Part shown: positions 35,754 to 45,641 of the stretch, piece after piece
Layout: the number at the start of each line of letters is the position of its first letter
Numbering within the stretch: position 1 is the first letter of the stretch
Origin: Cytophagaceae bacterium
Lineage (GTDB): Bacteria > Bacteroidota > Bacteroidia > Cytophagales > Spirosomataceae
NCBI GenBank assembly: GCA_947464595.1
Contig: CANHXO010000002.1
Location: 1 to 57,607, forward strand
DNA: 57,607 nt
Direction: 5' to 3'
The notes under the pieces: generated by a model
Seen by the model: only the letters and a program-made list of their open reading frames with translations
What the model was told of the DNA's origin: nothing
Databases searched by the model: none
Made by a program: the position numbers and the translations under genes

Positions 35754-37397
35754 TTACCAAGGCTTAGATCCACCTTGCAATAACCAAGGTTTAGACCATG
35801 CACTATTTTTACCATCGGCCTCGGTATGTATGGTCGATTCTAATTTTGACATGGCCGCTTCTGTATTTATTTTATTCAAATTACGCTCGTCTAACATGTA
35901 GTAAAAACGAACTGGCAATACTTTGCGGATAGAGGCAGGGCCAACGGTAAGTTCCGGAAATCCTGTTCTGCGATAGTCAAACCAAGCTTCCTGCGCTGCG
36001 GTCCAACTAGAAATCCATTTTTGCTCGATAATTTGCTTAAGTGTTCCTTCGTAAGCCACGCCTTTTTGAGTTATGTATGTGGCATAAGCGGCAGTTGTAC
36101 CCCACGTGTCTAATGAAGCTTTTACACCAGCCTCATAGTGAGTTTTGGCGGCACCTGCGACCGACCATCCCTTCAATGCAGCTTCAGCTAAAATAAATCT
36201 AACCTCAGCAGCGGACATCATACGAGATCTCAACAAAGGACCTTTGGCTTGTTTGTATATGTCATTTAGCCAAGATACGTGTGGATTGTTCGCTGCCTGC
36301 TCTGCAGTAGGACTCAAATTATATGAAGCTCCACCAATCAAACCTGTAGGTAAACCCACATAATCAGGGTTCGTATTTACATCACGGCCAACGACCTTAT
36401 CTGGAGATAAATAACGTTTACCATTTTCTATTTTATCTGTCCCCTTTGGCAAATTTGCGTCTACCACTAATGGGATTTGAACTTTATTAGCCCAAACAGC
36501 AATTCTAGGATCTTTAAGTTCTAATAATTTATTAACAAATGTAGCCGCCATTTTCAAGCGTCGGTAATTAGACGCACTTGCGTCATATACCGCATTGGCA
36601 GGCCAAGAATCATCGTTGCTATTTCCGGCAAATGGCATGGCCGCATCATCTGCTATCGCAGTTATAATTGGGTATTGGACAGCATTTGCCATAATTTTTT
36701 CAATTCCCGCTTTAGCCACATCCGGTTTTTTAGTTGAAATACGCATGTAAAAACGCAGCATCAACGAATTAGCCAGCTTTCTCCATTTGGTTGGATTTCC
36801 TTGATAATATACATCGGCTGTCCCTGGTGTGCTTGTATACTCTACCGCATTTTTTGACAAAAGTGTATTGGCTTTCTCTAAATCGGCTAAGATTCCAGTA
36901 TAAATTGCTTCTTGGGAATCATATGCAGGAAAAGTATTTGCGGTACCACCATCGGCACCTTTCAAAGCTGCACTGTAAGGCGCATCCCCCCAAAGGTCAG
37001 TGATTAATCCAAACATCATCGATTTAATGACTAACGAAATTCCTTGATGCATTTCCCAATTTAGGGTGACCGAGCGGTCATACACATACTGGTTATTGCG
37101 CAAGATGTCATAATACGAGGCCCAACTTTGACTACCACCCCATTCATAGGTATTGTGGCCTCCTGACCAACCATCTTTTTGGGTATGCTGCATCACACCT
37201 GCTAAGTCTTGATATCCCAAATTAACAAATGATTTACCCGTTTCGGTCAAGACCGTTGACATAACTAAATTCGGATTTGCCGTAAGTGGATTAATCCCAT
37301 TGGGGTTTTGATTCAAAACCGTTAAATCTTTACAGGAAAAAAGTGCCGAAGCTAACAGAATTCCTAATGCGAATATTTTTATTGATCTATTTTTCAT
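35754..37397 (-). CDS. SusD-like (SusD/RagB) nutrient-binding lipoprotein
   Basis: A 547-residue outer-membrane lipoprotein of the second SusD-like family. Its signal ends in a lipobox (ASALFSCKDL, Cys22). Typical features are NPNGINPL early, LRNNQYVYDRSV, RFYMRISTKKPDVA and the RFILAEAALKGW helix near the C-terminus. It lies 20 bp after its SusC partner. The family in Bacteroidota is often linked to peptide or non-glycan nutrient uptake; with a PqaA-like hydrolase downstream, the substrate need not be a sugar. Confidence 0.88.
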   Translation of the reverse strand: MKNRSIKIFALGILLASALFSCKDLTVLNQNPNGINPLTANPNLVMSTVLTETGKSFVNLGYQDLAGVMQHTQKDGWSGGHNTYEWGGSQSWASYYDILRNNQYVYDRSVTLNWEMHQGISLVIKSMMFGLITDLWGDAPYSAALKGADGGTANTFPAYDSQEAIYTGILADLEKANTLLSKNAVEYTSTPGTADVYYQGNPTKWRKLANSLMLRFYMRISTKKPDVAKAGIEKIMANAVQYPIITAIADDAAMPFAGNSNDDSWPANAVYDASASNYRRLKMAATFVNKLLELKDPRIAVWANKVQIPLVVDANLPKGTDKIENGKRYLSPDKVVGRDVNTNPDYVGLPTGLIGGASYNLSPTAEQAANNPHVSWLNDIYKQAKGPLLRSRMMSAAEVRFILAEAALKGWSVAGAAKTHYEAGVKASLDTWGTTAAYATYITQKGVAYEGTLKQIIEQKWISSWTAAQEAWFDYRRTGFPELTVGPASIRKVLPVRFYYMLDERNLNKINTEAAMSKLESTIHTEADGKNSAWSKPWLLQGGSKPW

Positions 37398-37417
37398 TGT
37401 ACGATCTGATTAATTAC

Positions 37418-40400
37418 TTAAAAAGTTAAACCTAATTTGAAACCTACTGGAATAACCCAAGGGGTCACATTATATCGCTCAATTCCCTGCTTGAATTGGG
37501 ATCCTCCACCTTGAACTCCCGCCTCTTGCTGAAAGGCCATTTCAGGATCAATATTGATTTTGGCTTTAGTCCATAAAATAATATTACGGCTATAGACTGA
37601 GAAATTAGCACTTTGAACACCTATTTTCTTCATCCAAGTCTGAGGCAAATCAATTCCAATTGAAATTTCTCTCAACTTTAAATAATCTGCATCATATAAA
37701 AATGCACGAGTGAAAGACCAAGCGGTACTCCCTGCAAATGGCAAAGTAGTGGTTCCTGCACCCCCTAAATTTTCAATGTAGCCTGTTACATTTCCTTGAG
37801 AATCATAGCCTTTAGCTATTACTCCCGGAATGAACACACCCCCATGCGGAAAAGTATAAGGACCATATTTAAATCCATAAGGACCATATTCTGGCGTTGG
37901 TCCCCCAACTAATGGAAAATAGTTGCCGTGAATTTTAATTAAATTTTCTTGATTTGCTACTAAATAATTCTTCAAAGCATCACCTGTCAGTCCATTCGGA
38001 TTGATCAATTTATCTAAAAATAATTGAGAACGTCCATTTTCTTCGCCATACCGATACGTTTGAGATACGAATTGACCTCCACTGCGCCAATCAAAAGACA
38101 TATTTAGACTTAAGCCCTTATATGAGATGGAAGTTTGCATTCCCATGATAAAATCGGGATTGAAATTACCAATTTTGTTTCTCGTATTAATCGCATCGAT
38201 GGACTGCCATTTCCCTGTTTTATCTAAAATTGGATATCCAAAATAGGGAGAAGAAGCATCTTTAACCGTCACAATTTGAGCATCATATATGTCGCCAATT
38301 TCCTCACCCACATAGGTCCAAGCGCCACCTTTAGCATCTTGCCACAAGGTATAATAAGGAAGATCGTCTGATAATTCCATAATCGATGTGCGATTACGTG
38401 TCCAGTTTAAATTCACATCCCAATTCCAATTAGCTGATTTAACAGGAGTCATTCCTAAGGTAAACTCAAATCCTTTACTCACTAATAGTCCAGCATTCAC
38501 ATTTTTCAATGAATAGCCTGAGGATGGAGGAAGTTTGGTGCTTAATATTTGATTTCTGTTTTCTACTTGGTAGTACGTTCCAGAAAAACGAAGCCTATTA
38601 TTGTACATCGTTACGTCCAAACCTGTTTCATACGAAGTGACAATTTCAGGTTTCAAATCCGGGATAAGCAAAGTTCCTGGAGTACCTAAACGTGGAATTC
38701 CATCCCAGGTACCCGCATTACCCAAAGTACCTAATAATTGATATGGATTCGCATCGTTACCCACTTGGGCCACGCCACCTCTCAATTTAACCATGTTAAC
38801 TTGACTCGGCATCGTGAACATTTCATTCAACAAAACACTCAAGGAAGCAGAAGGATAAAAATAGGATCTATTGGCCTCAGGCAAGGTACTTGACCAATCA
38901 TTTCTAGCTGTCAAGTCCAAATAAATCATATCTTTAAAACCAATATTAGCTAGGCCATAGCCCGAATATATTCCTCTTTGAAACCAAGAACTTGAATAGT
39001 CTAAATTGGCAGGTGCAATATTCTGTACATTAAATGCACCTGGAACAATTAACCCTGTACCACTTTTAGAGGCATTTGTTAAATTAGAACCTCTTTGATA
39101 ACGTGCATTACCACCCACAGAGAGTGATAGACTAAAATCTTTCAGGTCTTTTTTGTAGGTCGCTAAAAAATCGGCATTGCTTTCAAAATTCCCCAAATTA
39201 ATATTTCCATAAGCTCCTCTAGGATCATTTGTATAGCTATTCGCAATTTTCATTTCACGCTGCTCATTATACAAATCAAGAGAGTAACGACCCATTAAGC
39301 TAAATTCAGGAGTGATTTGATAATCTAAACGTACATTACCAAATACTCGATCTCGCACAAACCCATTATTTACCTCATAAGCTAAGAAATAGGGATTATT
39401 GTAGACCGAATTAAAAGGCGTACGTTGCTGCAAGCCTGTTTGTCCTGGCATCCAATAACTTTTCAAATCTAAGATATTAATATGTGGGGAGACATTATAA
39501 GCCCATTCTAATGGGTTAGCCCCACGATTAGTCGCCGGTCGATTATTGGAAGATGACCTACTGATGTCTAAATTATTGCTCAATGTTACCTTTTTATTCA
39601 CCTTGAGAGAGGTATTCAAATTAAGCGTATTTCTAAACAAATCTGAATTAGGAATAATCCCTCTATTTTGCATGTTTGAGTACGACAATCGGTACGAATA
39701 CGTATCTGAACTATTTGCAATAGATACTCCATTACTTGTCGTAATTCCAGTCTGAACAAAATTCTTCACATTATCCTTGTACGAAATTAAAGGCGTTGCC
39801 ACTTTCTTTCCGTTTGCGTCCAAAGGACTGTTCCATTGTACTTCACTGTATCCTTTATCCAACTCAGCTCCATAGGTTGCTCCAATTTCTTCTTGGATTA
39901 ATTTACCAAAAGCATTAGACAAAGGATTTTTTGTAATAGAGACGGGTATGGCAGAAAATTGGCCTGGACCAAATTGAGTTTGCCATTTTAAATATTTAAA
40001 TGGCTGGTCAAATACCGTATTTGATGTTACCGTTACCGTCATTTTCTTCGACTTAGCGCCCGACTTTGTGGTAATCAAAACAACCCCATTTCCAGCTCTA
40101 GAACCATAAAGTGCGGCGGCACTTGGCCCTTTAAGCACCGAAACATTTTCAATATCATCTGGATTTAAACCTGAAATAGAATTACCAAAATCCGCCCGGT
40201 TGTCATTTCCTACTTGGCTTATGTTATTTAAAGTATTGGCAATAGGTACACCATCAATAACAAAAAGTGGCTGATTATCACTGCTAAGTGATTTAGCTCC
40301 TCGGATGACAATACTCACTGAAGAACCCGTACCACCCGTAGAACTTACACTGACCCCAGCCATTTTACCAGATAAGGCATTCAGCACATTTTCTTGAGCT

Positions 40401-40822
40401 ACACGATTCATTTCTTTTCCGTCCACCTTGGCAACGGAATAACCAAGCGATTTTTCCGAACGCTTAATACCAAGCGCAGTTACAACCACCTCATTCAACA
40501 TCGAAGTGCTAGGTTCCAAGGATATATCAACTATTTTGCGATTCCCAACGCGAATTTCTTGCGTTTCAAATCCAACGAAAGAAACAATCAAAACTGAATT
40601 ATTTCCTGCTGCTTCGATTGAATAAGCTCCATTTTCATTTGAACTTGTTCCCTTATTCGTCCCTTTTAGGGTAATGTTGGCTCCAGGTATTCCAAAACCA
40701 TCTTGTTTGGAAATAATTTTACCTGAAACAGTTTGAGCATTAAGTGATTGAGCAAATAATCCTATGCTGAACACACTGAAAAATAATACCCTGACTACCT
40801 GATTAGTAAAGTAAATTTTCAT
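37418..40822 (-). CDS. SusC/RagA TonB-dependent transporter (no STN)
   Basis: An 1134-residue outer-membrane importer. After a signal peptide (VLFFSVFSIGLFAQSLNAQ) it goes directly to the carboxypeptidase-D-like domain (GKIISKQDGFGIPGANITLKG), a TonB-box-like NEVVVTALGIKRSEKSLGY segment, the plug (IVIRGAKSLSSDNQPLFVIDGVP) and the barrel ending GFKLGLTF. It lacks the STN domain of the first SusC, so it should not signal through FecR. It is divergent from the GMC oxidoreductase across about 225 bp. Confidence 0.92.
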   Translation of the reverse strand: MKIYFTNQVVRVLFFSVFSIGLFAQSLNAQTVSGKIISKQDGFGIPGANITLKGTNKGTSSNENGAYSIEAAGNNSVLIVSFVGFETQEIRVGNRKIVDISLEPSTSMLNEVVVTALGIKRSEKSLGYSVAKVDGKEMNRVAQENVLNALSGKMAGVSVSSTGGTGSSVSIVIRGAKSLSSDNQPLFVIDGVPIANTLNNISQVGNDNRADFGNSISGLNPDDIENVSVLKGPSAAALYGSRAGNGVVLITTKSGAKSKKMTVTVTSNTVFDQPFKYLKWQTQFGPGQFSAIPVSITKNPLSNAFGKLIQEEIGATYGAELDKGYSEVQWNSPLDANGKKVATPLISYKDNVKNFVQTGITTSNGVSIANSSDTYSYRLSYSNMQNRGIIPNSDLFRNTLNLNTSLKVNKKVTLSNNLDISRSSSNNRPATNRGANPLEWAYNVSPHINILDLKSYWMPGQTGLQQRTPFNSVYNNPYFLAYEVNNGFVRDRVFGNVRLDYQITPEFSLMGRYSLDLYNEQREMKIANSYTNDPRGAYGNINLGNFESNADFLATYKKDLKDFSLSLSVGGNARYQRGSNLTNASKSGTGLIVPGAFNVQNIAPANLDYSSSWFQRGIYSGYGLANIGFKDMIYLDLTARNDWSSTLPEANRSYFYPSASLSVLLNEMFTMPSQVNMVKLRGGVAQVGNDANPYQLLGTLGNAGTWDGIPRLGTPGTLLIPDLKPEIVTSYETGLDVTMYNNRLRFSGTYYQVENRNQILSTKLPPSSGYSLKNVNAGLLVSKGFEFTLGMTPVKSANWNWDVNLNWTRNRTSIMELSDDLPYYTLWQDAKGGAWTYVGEEIGDIYDAQIVTVKDASSPYFGYPILDKTGKWQSIDAINTRNKIGNFNPDFIMGMQTSISYKGLSLNMSFDWRSGGQFVSQTYRYGEENGRSQLFLDKLINPNGLTGDALKNYLVANQENLIKIHGNYFPLVGGPTPEYGPYGFKYGPYTFPHGGVFIPGVIAKGYDSQGNVTGYIENLGGAGTTTLPFAGSTAWSFTRAFLYDADYLKLREISIGIDLPQTWMKKIGVQSANFSVYSRNIILWTKAKINIDPEMAFQQEAGVQGGGSQFKQGIERYNVTPWVIPVGFKLGLTF

Positions 40823-40926
40823 AAATTTTGTATCTATTTTATTTTTTATGTCACAATAATTATGAAAATTATTTATAATAACAATTTATAAAGGTTATTA
40901 ATAAAAAAAACATTGAAAAAAATGCC

Positions 40927-40946
40927 CATGAAATGCCTATTTCATG
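40927..40946. promoter_or_regulatory. Candidate operator CATGAAAT-GCCT-ATTTCATG
   Basis: An 8-bp perfect inverted repeat with a 4-nt spacer in the divergent gap between the second SusC and the GMC gene. It could control both. No U-run follows, so it is not a terminator. Confidence 0.45.
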
Positions 40947-41047
40947 ATTAAAATAAGCGCTTCCATAGACTATATTTTAAGAAAATTTTTAAATCAAGCA
41001 ATAAATTTTTAGATTTGAATTCTAAGACAAAATCTCTAAACAATAAC

Positions 41048-42802
41048 ATGATTAACGATAGTATTTACATAAAATCTCAACAAACGGTATTCGACGTAGT
41101 GATTGTAGGTTCAGGAGCTGGTGGTGGAATGGCCGCATATACCCTAGCCAAAGCGGGTGCTAAAGTTTGTTTATTGGAAGCAGGTCAACCCTATGACCCA
41201 GCAGATCCTAAAAATATTACTCAGATGAAATGGCCATACGAATCCCCACGAAGAGGAGCTAATACCGTTCGTGCTTTTGGTGATTTTGATGCGGCGTATG
41301 GAGGCTGGGAAATTGACGGAGAACCCTATACACGTAAAAATGGAACTAAATTTGATTGGTTTAGATCCCGTATGGTGGGAGGAAGAACGAACCACTGGGG
41401 TAGAATTTCCTTGCGTTTTGGTCCGGATGATTTCAAAAGAAAAAGCATTGATGGTCTAGGAGACGACTGGCCTATTGGCTATGACGACTTAAAGCCATTT
41501 TATGACCGAGTAGATCGAGAAGTAGGAATTTTTGGTAGTGTTGAAGGACTTAGAAACGAACCAGATGGCATTTTCTTACCCCCTCCTAAGCCAAGGTTAC
41601 ATGAATTAATGTTGATGAAAGCCAATAAGTCATTGGGCATTCCTACCATACCCTCAAGAAAATCGATTTTAACAAAACCAATCAATTCAGAGCGGGGATC
41701 CTGTTTTTATTGTGGACAATGTGGACGTGCGTGCCAGGCATATGCCGATTATTCATCGTCTTCCGTCCATGTTAAACCTGCATTGGCCACAGGAAATGTA
41801 ACGCTATTGCCTTTTGCGATGGCAAGAGAGGTCATGACTGACCAGGCAACAGGTCTAGCCACCGGTGTTTCATACGTTCATACCGGTACCATGGGTGAAT
41901 ATTCAGTTCGTGGTAAAATTGTTATTTTAGCAGCTAGCTCTGGAGAAACAGCTCGTTTATTATTAAATTCAAAAAGCTCACGTTTCCCACAAGGAATTGC
42001 CAACTCATCTGGGGTAGTCGGAAAGTATATCAATGACTCAACCGGAGCCTCAAGATCAGCTATCATTCCAAGCTTATTTGACCGAAAAACGTATAATGAA
42101 GACGGTGTCAGTGGATTACACGTCTATACTCCTTGGTGGTTAGATAATAAAAAATTAGATTTTCCACGTGGATATCACATTGAATATGGAGGGGGTATGG
42201 GTATGCCAACCTATGGTTTTGGTTGGGGTATCGAAGGTATCAACGGGAAATATGCAAGATCGCGTGAAGGAATAGAAATGGCTGCAGGTGGATATGGAGC
42301 GACTTTGAAAGAAGATTTTAGACGATTCTATGGTTCCTATATCAGTTTTGCGGGCCGTGGAGAACCTGTACCCCGTGAAGATAATTATTGTGAAATAGAT
42401 CCAAACACGGTAGATAAATACGGAATACCTGTTTTACGTTTCCACTACAAATGGAGTGATTATGAGATCAAACAGGCGAAGCACATGCACGAGACTTTTG
42501 AGCAAATCATTCATGAACTTGGAGGACAGCCACTAGGTCCAAAACCAGGAGCAGACAGAAACTATGGACTAGAAGATCCGGGTCGAATTATTCACGAAGT
42601 GGGTACTGCTCGAATGGGAAATGACCCAAAAAGTTCAGTGGTTAATTCAAATTGCCAAGCGCATGATGTTAAAAACTTATTCTTAGCTGATGCATCACCC
42701 TTTGTGTCACAAGGAGACAAAAATGCAACATGGACCATTTTGGCTCTTTCATTACGTACATCTGAGTACATTATCAGCGAACGTAAAAAATCCAATCTGT
42801 AA
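41048..42802 (+). CDS. GMC oxidoreductase with four-cysteine cluster
   Basis: A 584-residue FAD-dependent glucose-methanol-choline-type oxidoreductase, likely a sugar dehydrogenase. The FAD site is VVIVGSGAGGGMAA, followed by GGRTNHWGRISLRF and the C-terminal HEVGTARMG and DASPFVSQGDKNATWTI blocks (catalytic His region). Four cysteines at about 219, 222, 225 and 229 (SCFYCGQCGRAC) form a C-x2-C-x2-C-x3-C cluster like the iron-sulfur insert of bacterial FAD-glucose dehydrogenase. The ATG at 41048 is preferred to a TTG at 41015. No signal peptide is visible. It is 4 bp ahead of the phosphodiesterase gene. Confidence 0.87.
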   Translation: MINDSIYIKSQQTVFDVVIVGSGAGGGMAAYTLAKAGAKVCLLEAGQPYDPADPKNITQMKWPYESPRRGANTVRAFGDFDAAYGGWEIDGEPYTRKNGTKFDWFRSRMVGGRTNHWGRISLRFGPDDFKRKSIDGLGDDWPIGYDDLKPFYDRVDREVGIFGSVEGLRNEPDGIFLPPPKPRLHELMLMKANKSLGIPTIPSRKSILTKPINSERGSCFYCGQCGRACQAYADYSSSSVHVKPALATGNVTLLPFAMAREVMTDQATGLATGVSYVHTGTMGEYSVRGKIVILAASSGETARLLLNSKSSRFPQGIANSSGVVGKYINDSTGASRSAIIPSLFDRKTYNEDGVSGLHVYTPWWLDNKKLDFPRGYHIEYGGGMGMPTYGFGWGIEGINGKYARSREGIEMAAGGYGATLKEDFRRFYGSYISFAGRGEPVPREDNYCEIDPNTVDKYGIPVLRFHYKWSDYEIKQAKHMHETFEQIIHELGGQPLGPKPGADRNYGLEDPGRIIHEVGTARMGNDPKSSVVNSNCQAHDVKNLFLADASPFVSQGDKNATWTILALSLRTSEYIISERKKSNL

Positions 42803-42806
42803 GCGG

Positions 42807-43619
42807 ATGCCCAAAACATCCCTTCTTATTTTAATACACTTATTTTCTATGATTCTGGGCGAAAGTTTCGCCCAGAATTCCATAGAGAAGCCCATACAGA
42901 TTTCAGCCCATCGAGGAAATTCTCTCATAGCGCCAGAAAATACCTTATCCACCTTTCGGAAAACGCTAGCATTAGGCGTAAATTTCATTGAAATAGATGT
43001 TCGTACCTCTTCTGATGGTGCCTTAGTTATTTTACATGATGGCACTTTGGATAGAACCACGAATGGCCAAGGTCCAATAAAAAATCTTACGTTAAATGAG
43101 ATAAAAAAACTTTCCGCAGGCAAAGGTTATGGAGAGGAATTTGCAAACGAACAAATACCAACTTTAGAAGAAACGGCCAAATTAATCCATCAATGGAATA
43201 AAAAGCATACACAAAAAACATTTATCTATGTGGATTGCAAGCAAGTGGCGGCCCAACCGCTAATGGATCTTTTAAAGAAATACAAGCTGGCAGAAGAAAG
43301 TGTCTTTTATGGAAACGATTCTTTTCTAATGTCCTTGAAACAAATTTATCCGAAAGCTAAATTATTGCCTGCCTTAAAAAACAAGGAAGAAATAGCTGCG
43401 AAGGTTCAAAATTTACAACCCTATGCATTTGATGTATCTTGGCCTGCGCTCAATAAAGAATTAGTTGACGAAATTCATTCAAAAGGTATTCGGATTTTTT
43501 CAGATCTATTAGGACCTTTTGATCAAACGACTAACTATACAAAAGCGAAGGAATTGAAAATTGATTTGATCCAAACGGATCATGTGCAATTAGTCAAGGA
43601 AACCTTAATGTCGCATTAA
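42807..43619 (+). CDS. Glycerophosphodiester phosphodiesterase, exported
   Basis: A 270-residue GDPD-family enzyme that splits glycerophosphodiesters to glycerol-3-phosphate and an alcohol. A signal peptide (LILIHLFSMILGESFAQ) sends it to the periplasm. Catalytic residues are visible: HRG (35-37), Glu44, Glu62, Asp64 and His77-Asp78 (ILHDGTLDRTT). The ATG at 42807 is chosen since an earlier in-frame start would lie inside the GMC gene and lose the signal peptide. It starts 4 bp after the GMC stop, so it is cotranscribed. Confidence 0.88.
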   Translation: MPKTSLLILIHLFSMILGESFAQNSIEKPIQISAHRGNSLIAPENTLSTFRKTLALGVNFIEIDVRTSSDGALVILHDGTLDRTTNGQGPIKNLTLNEIKKLSAGKGYGEEFANEQIPTLEETAKLIHQWNKKHTQKTFIYVDCKQVAAQPLMDLLKKYKLAEESVFYGNDSFLMSLKQIYPKAKLLPALKNKEEIAAKVQNLQPYAFDVSWPALNKELVDEIHSKGIRIFSDLLGPFDQTTNYTKAKELKIDLIQTDHVQLVKETLMSH

Positions 43620-43639
43620 TTCAATTAATCCTTTTCGAA

Positions 43640-44350
43640 TTACAGACTATTACGGTCAATCAAGCAGTCCACATTTCCATGCATCCAAAGGAATGAAGCC
43701 GGCCACTGAGTGGTTATTTTTCTTTCCAAAATCATTTTGATCGCCTCTTGTTTGCCTTTGCCTGTGACTAAAAAAATAATTCTTTTTGACTGCATGATCC
43801 CCGACATACCTAAACAAAGACCAAAAGCGGGCTCTTTTCCTTGAGTTAATGCAGGATCATGTTGGGTTGTCGTAGGTGCCAAAATCGCCTTATGAAAGCC
43901 TTTTTGCAAATAATCTGCTGGTTCGTTGAAAGCGATATGTCCATTTTTACCTAAGCCTAATATACAAATATCAATAGGGCCAATGGCTTCCATTTCTTGT
44001 TCAACTCGGGCACACTCAGCAGAGACGTTATGAGCATTCGGGTCAAAAGTCAAATATCGCTCATTCGGAATAGCTAATGGTCCCAATAAATGCTTTTGCA
44101 AATAGGACTCACAAGAATCTGGATGACTAGAAGGAATAATTCCCCATTCATCCATTTTCATAACATTCATTTGCTCAAATAAGGTGGGTGAAGCTTTTTG
44201 ATGGATTTTCATCTGAGCGTACATTCCCGTAGGTGAGCCACCCGTAGCTGCGCAAAAAAACAAATCCTTTTTTACTTTAAGATCACTAGCAATAATTTCA
44301 GCGGCTTTTTGACTTAATTCGTCGTAGGTATCAAAGTAAGATATATTCAT
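43640..44350 (-). CDS. nagB: NagB-type amino-sugar-6-phosphate deaminase/isomerase
   Basis: A 236-residue cytoplasmic enzyme of the glucosamine/galactosamine-6-phosphate deaminase family, converting the amino-sugar phosphate to a keto-sugar phosphate and ammonia. Family motifs are ATGGSPTGMY (35-44), the aspartate in MKMDEWG (Asp67) and LGKNGHIAFNEPA (133-145). Its 236 residues and the Asn136 before Gly-His resemble the shorter, Gram-positive or galactosamine-type members. GlcN-6-P versus GalN-6-P specificity is not decidable here. It is convergent with the GDPD gene. Confidence 0.85.
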   Translation of the reverse strand: MNISYFDTYDELSQKAAEIIASDLKVKKDLFFCAATGGSPTGMYAQMKIHQKASPTLFEQMNVMKMDEWGIIPSSHPDSCESYLQKHLLGPLAIPNERYLTFDPNAHNVSAECARVEQEMEAIGPIDICILGLGKNGHIAFNEPADYLQKGFHKAILAPTTTQHDPALTQGKEPAFGLCLGMSGIMQSKRIIFLVTGKGKQEAIKMILERKITTQWPASFLWMHGNVDCLIDRNSL

Positions 44351-44505
44351 TTCTATTATTTTTCAAGAACAAATGTAGGTGAAAATAGTGAAATGAAAGA
44401 GGTAAATGATGGGAGAAAAATAATTACATCGGATACCCTTTAAAAAAACCGAATCCAAAATTCAAGAATCGACTAAACTACACACTCGTTAATTCAAGAT
44501 TGGAA

Positions 44506-44540
44506 TTTGAAGAGTCTACCTCGTATCATTTTTATTTTTG
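44506..44540 (+). promoter_or_regulatory. Candidate Bacteroidota promoter for ABC operon
   Basis: A TTTG (-33-like) at 44506-44509 and TATTTTTG (-7 consensus TAnnTTTG) at 44533-44540, 23 bp apart, sit 24 bp before the operon start. Good match in type and position. Confidence 0.4.
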
Positions 44541-44564
44541 GAGATAATCCTTAAATTTAACCTC

Positions 44565-45641
44565 ATGAAAAATATCCTTTATTTTGCTTTCTTAGTCTTT
44601 ATCCTTTCTTGCAATAAAAAGCAGGAATCTGTTTTCCCTACTGAAGGACAAATCACAGAATCCATTTACGCATCCGGCTCCCTAAAAAGTGAAGATCAAT
44701 ATCAAGCATTTGTCACCGTAAACGGTGTTATTGACGAAATTTTAGTCAAGGAAGGAGATTCCGTGCAAGTTGGCACACCCCTAGTAAGCATCTCCAATCA
44801 AGCGCAAAAAATAAACACAGAAAATGCAGCTTTAGCAGCAAAATTTGCTGACGTTCAAGAAAATAGAGGCCGATTGACCGATGCGAAAAACGTTATTGAA
44901 ACGACTAAAAGCAAATTCAACTTGGATTCAAGTATTTATGCTAGGCAAAAAACATTATGGGGCCAACAAATTGGCACAAGGATTGATTTAGAGCAAAAAG
45001 AATTAAATTTTGAAAACTCAAGGGCCAACTACCTGTCGGCCATTCAAAAGTATAAAGACTTAAAAAGACAAATAGATTTTAGTGCGGCCCAATCAAAAAA
45101 GAATTTAGAAATATCTTCCTCTTTGCAACAAGATTATACGCTAAAAAGTAAGACATCAGGTGTTATCTTTTCTATTTTAAAATCCAAAGGTGAAATTGTT
45201 GGTCCCCAGACACCGATAGCCATCATTGGAAATCCCAATTCCTTTGTCCTAGAAATGCAGGTCGACGAGAATGATATTTTTAAAATTAATTCAAAAATGC
45301 CTGTGGTCATTACCCTTGATAGTTATAAAAATGAGGTTTTTGAGGCTTCCATAACAAAAATATCCCCCATCATGAATGAGCGGAGTAAAACATTTTTGGT
45401 CGAAGCTAAATTCAATCAATCACCGGCAAAACTCTATCCAAGAATGACCTTTGAAGCCAACATCATTTTGCGAACGAAAGACAAAGGCTTATTGGTTCCT
45501 AGGAATTATCTAATTGGAGATTCTGTAGCAACATTAAAAAATGGTGATAAAAAAATGGTTAAAACCGGCTTGAAAGATTTTCAAAAAATTGAAATTTTAT
45601 CTGGCTTAAGCGTTTCAGATGAAATTATTAAGCCTCAATAA
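44565..45641 (+). CDS. MacA/HlyD-like periplasmic adaptor lipoprotein
   Basis: A 358-residue efflux adaptor. The start is placed at MKNILYFAFLVFILSC, whose Cys16 is a lipid-acceptor; an upstream TTG at 44538 would bury the lipobox. A lipoyl-like hairpin (VNGVIDEILVKEGDSVQVGTPL) precedes a coiled coil at about 70-180, then beta-barrel domains (VLEMQVDENDIFKINSK). It links the inner-membrane ABC permease to an outer-membrane channel not in this window. It shares one base with the next gene. Confidence 0.85.
   Translation: MKNILYFAFLVFILSCNKKQESVFPTEGQITESIYASGSLKSEDQYQAFVTVNGVIDEILVKEGDSVQVGTPLVSISNQAQKINTENAALAAKFADVQENRGRLTDAKNVIETTKSKFNLDSSIYARQKTLWGQQIGTRIDLEQKELNFENSRANYLSAIQKYKDLKRQIDFSAAQSKKNLEISSSLQQDYTLKSKTSGVIFSILKSKGEIVGPQTPIAIIGNPNSFVLEMQVDENDIFKINSKMPVVITLDSYKNEVFEASITKISPIMNERSKTFLVEAKFNQSPAKLYPRMTFEANIILRTKDKGLLVPRNYLIGDSVATLKNGDKKMVKTGLKDFQKIEILSGLSVSDEIIKPQ

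Noticed and set aside
42690-43619. Longer glycerophosphodiesterase start inside the GMC gene
   Set aside because: It would place 39 unrelated residues before the signal peptide; the ATG at 42807 gives a proper secreted protein.
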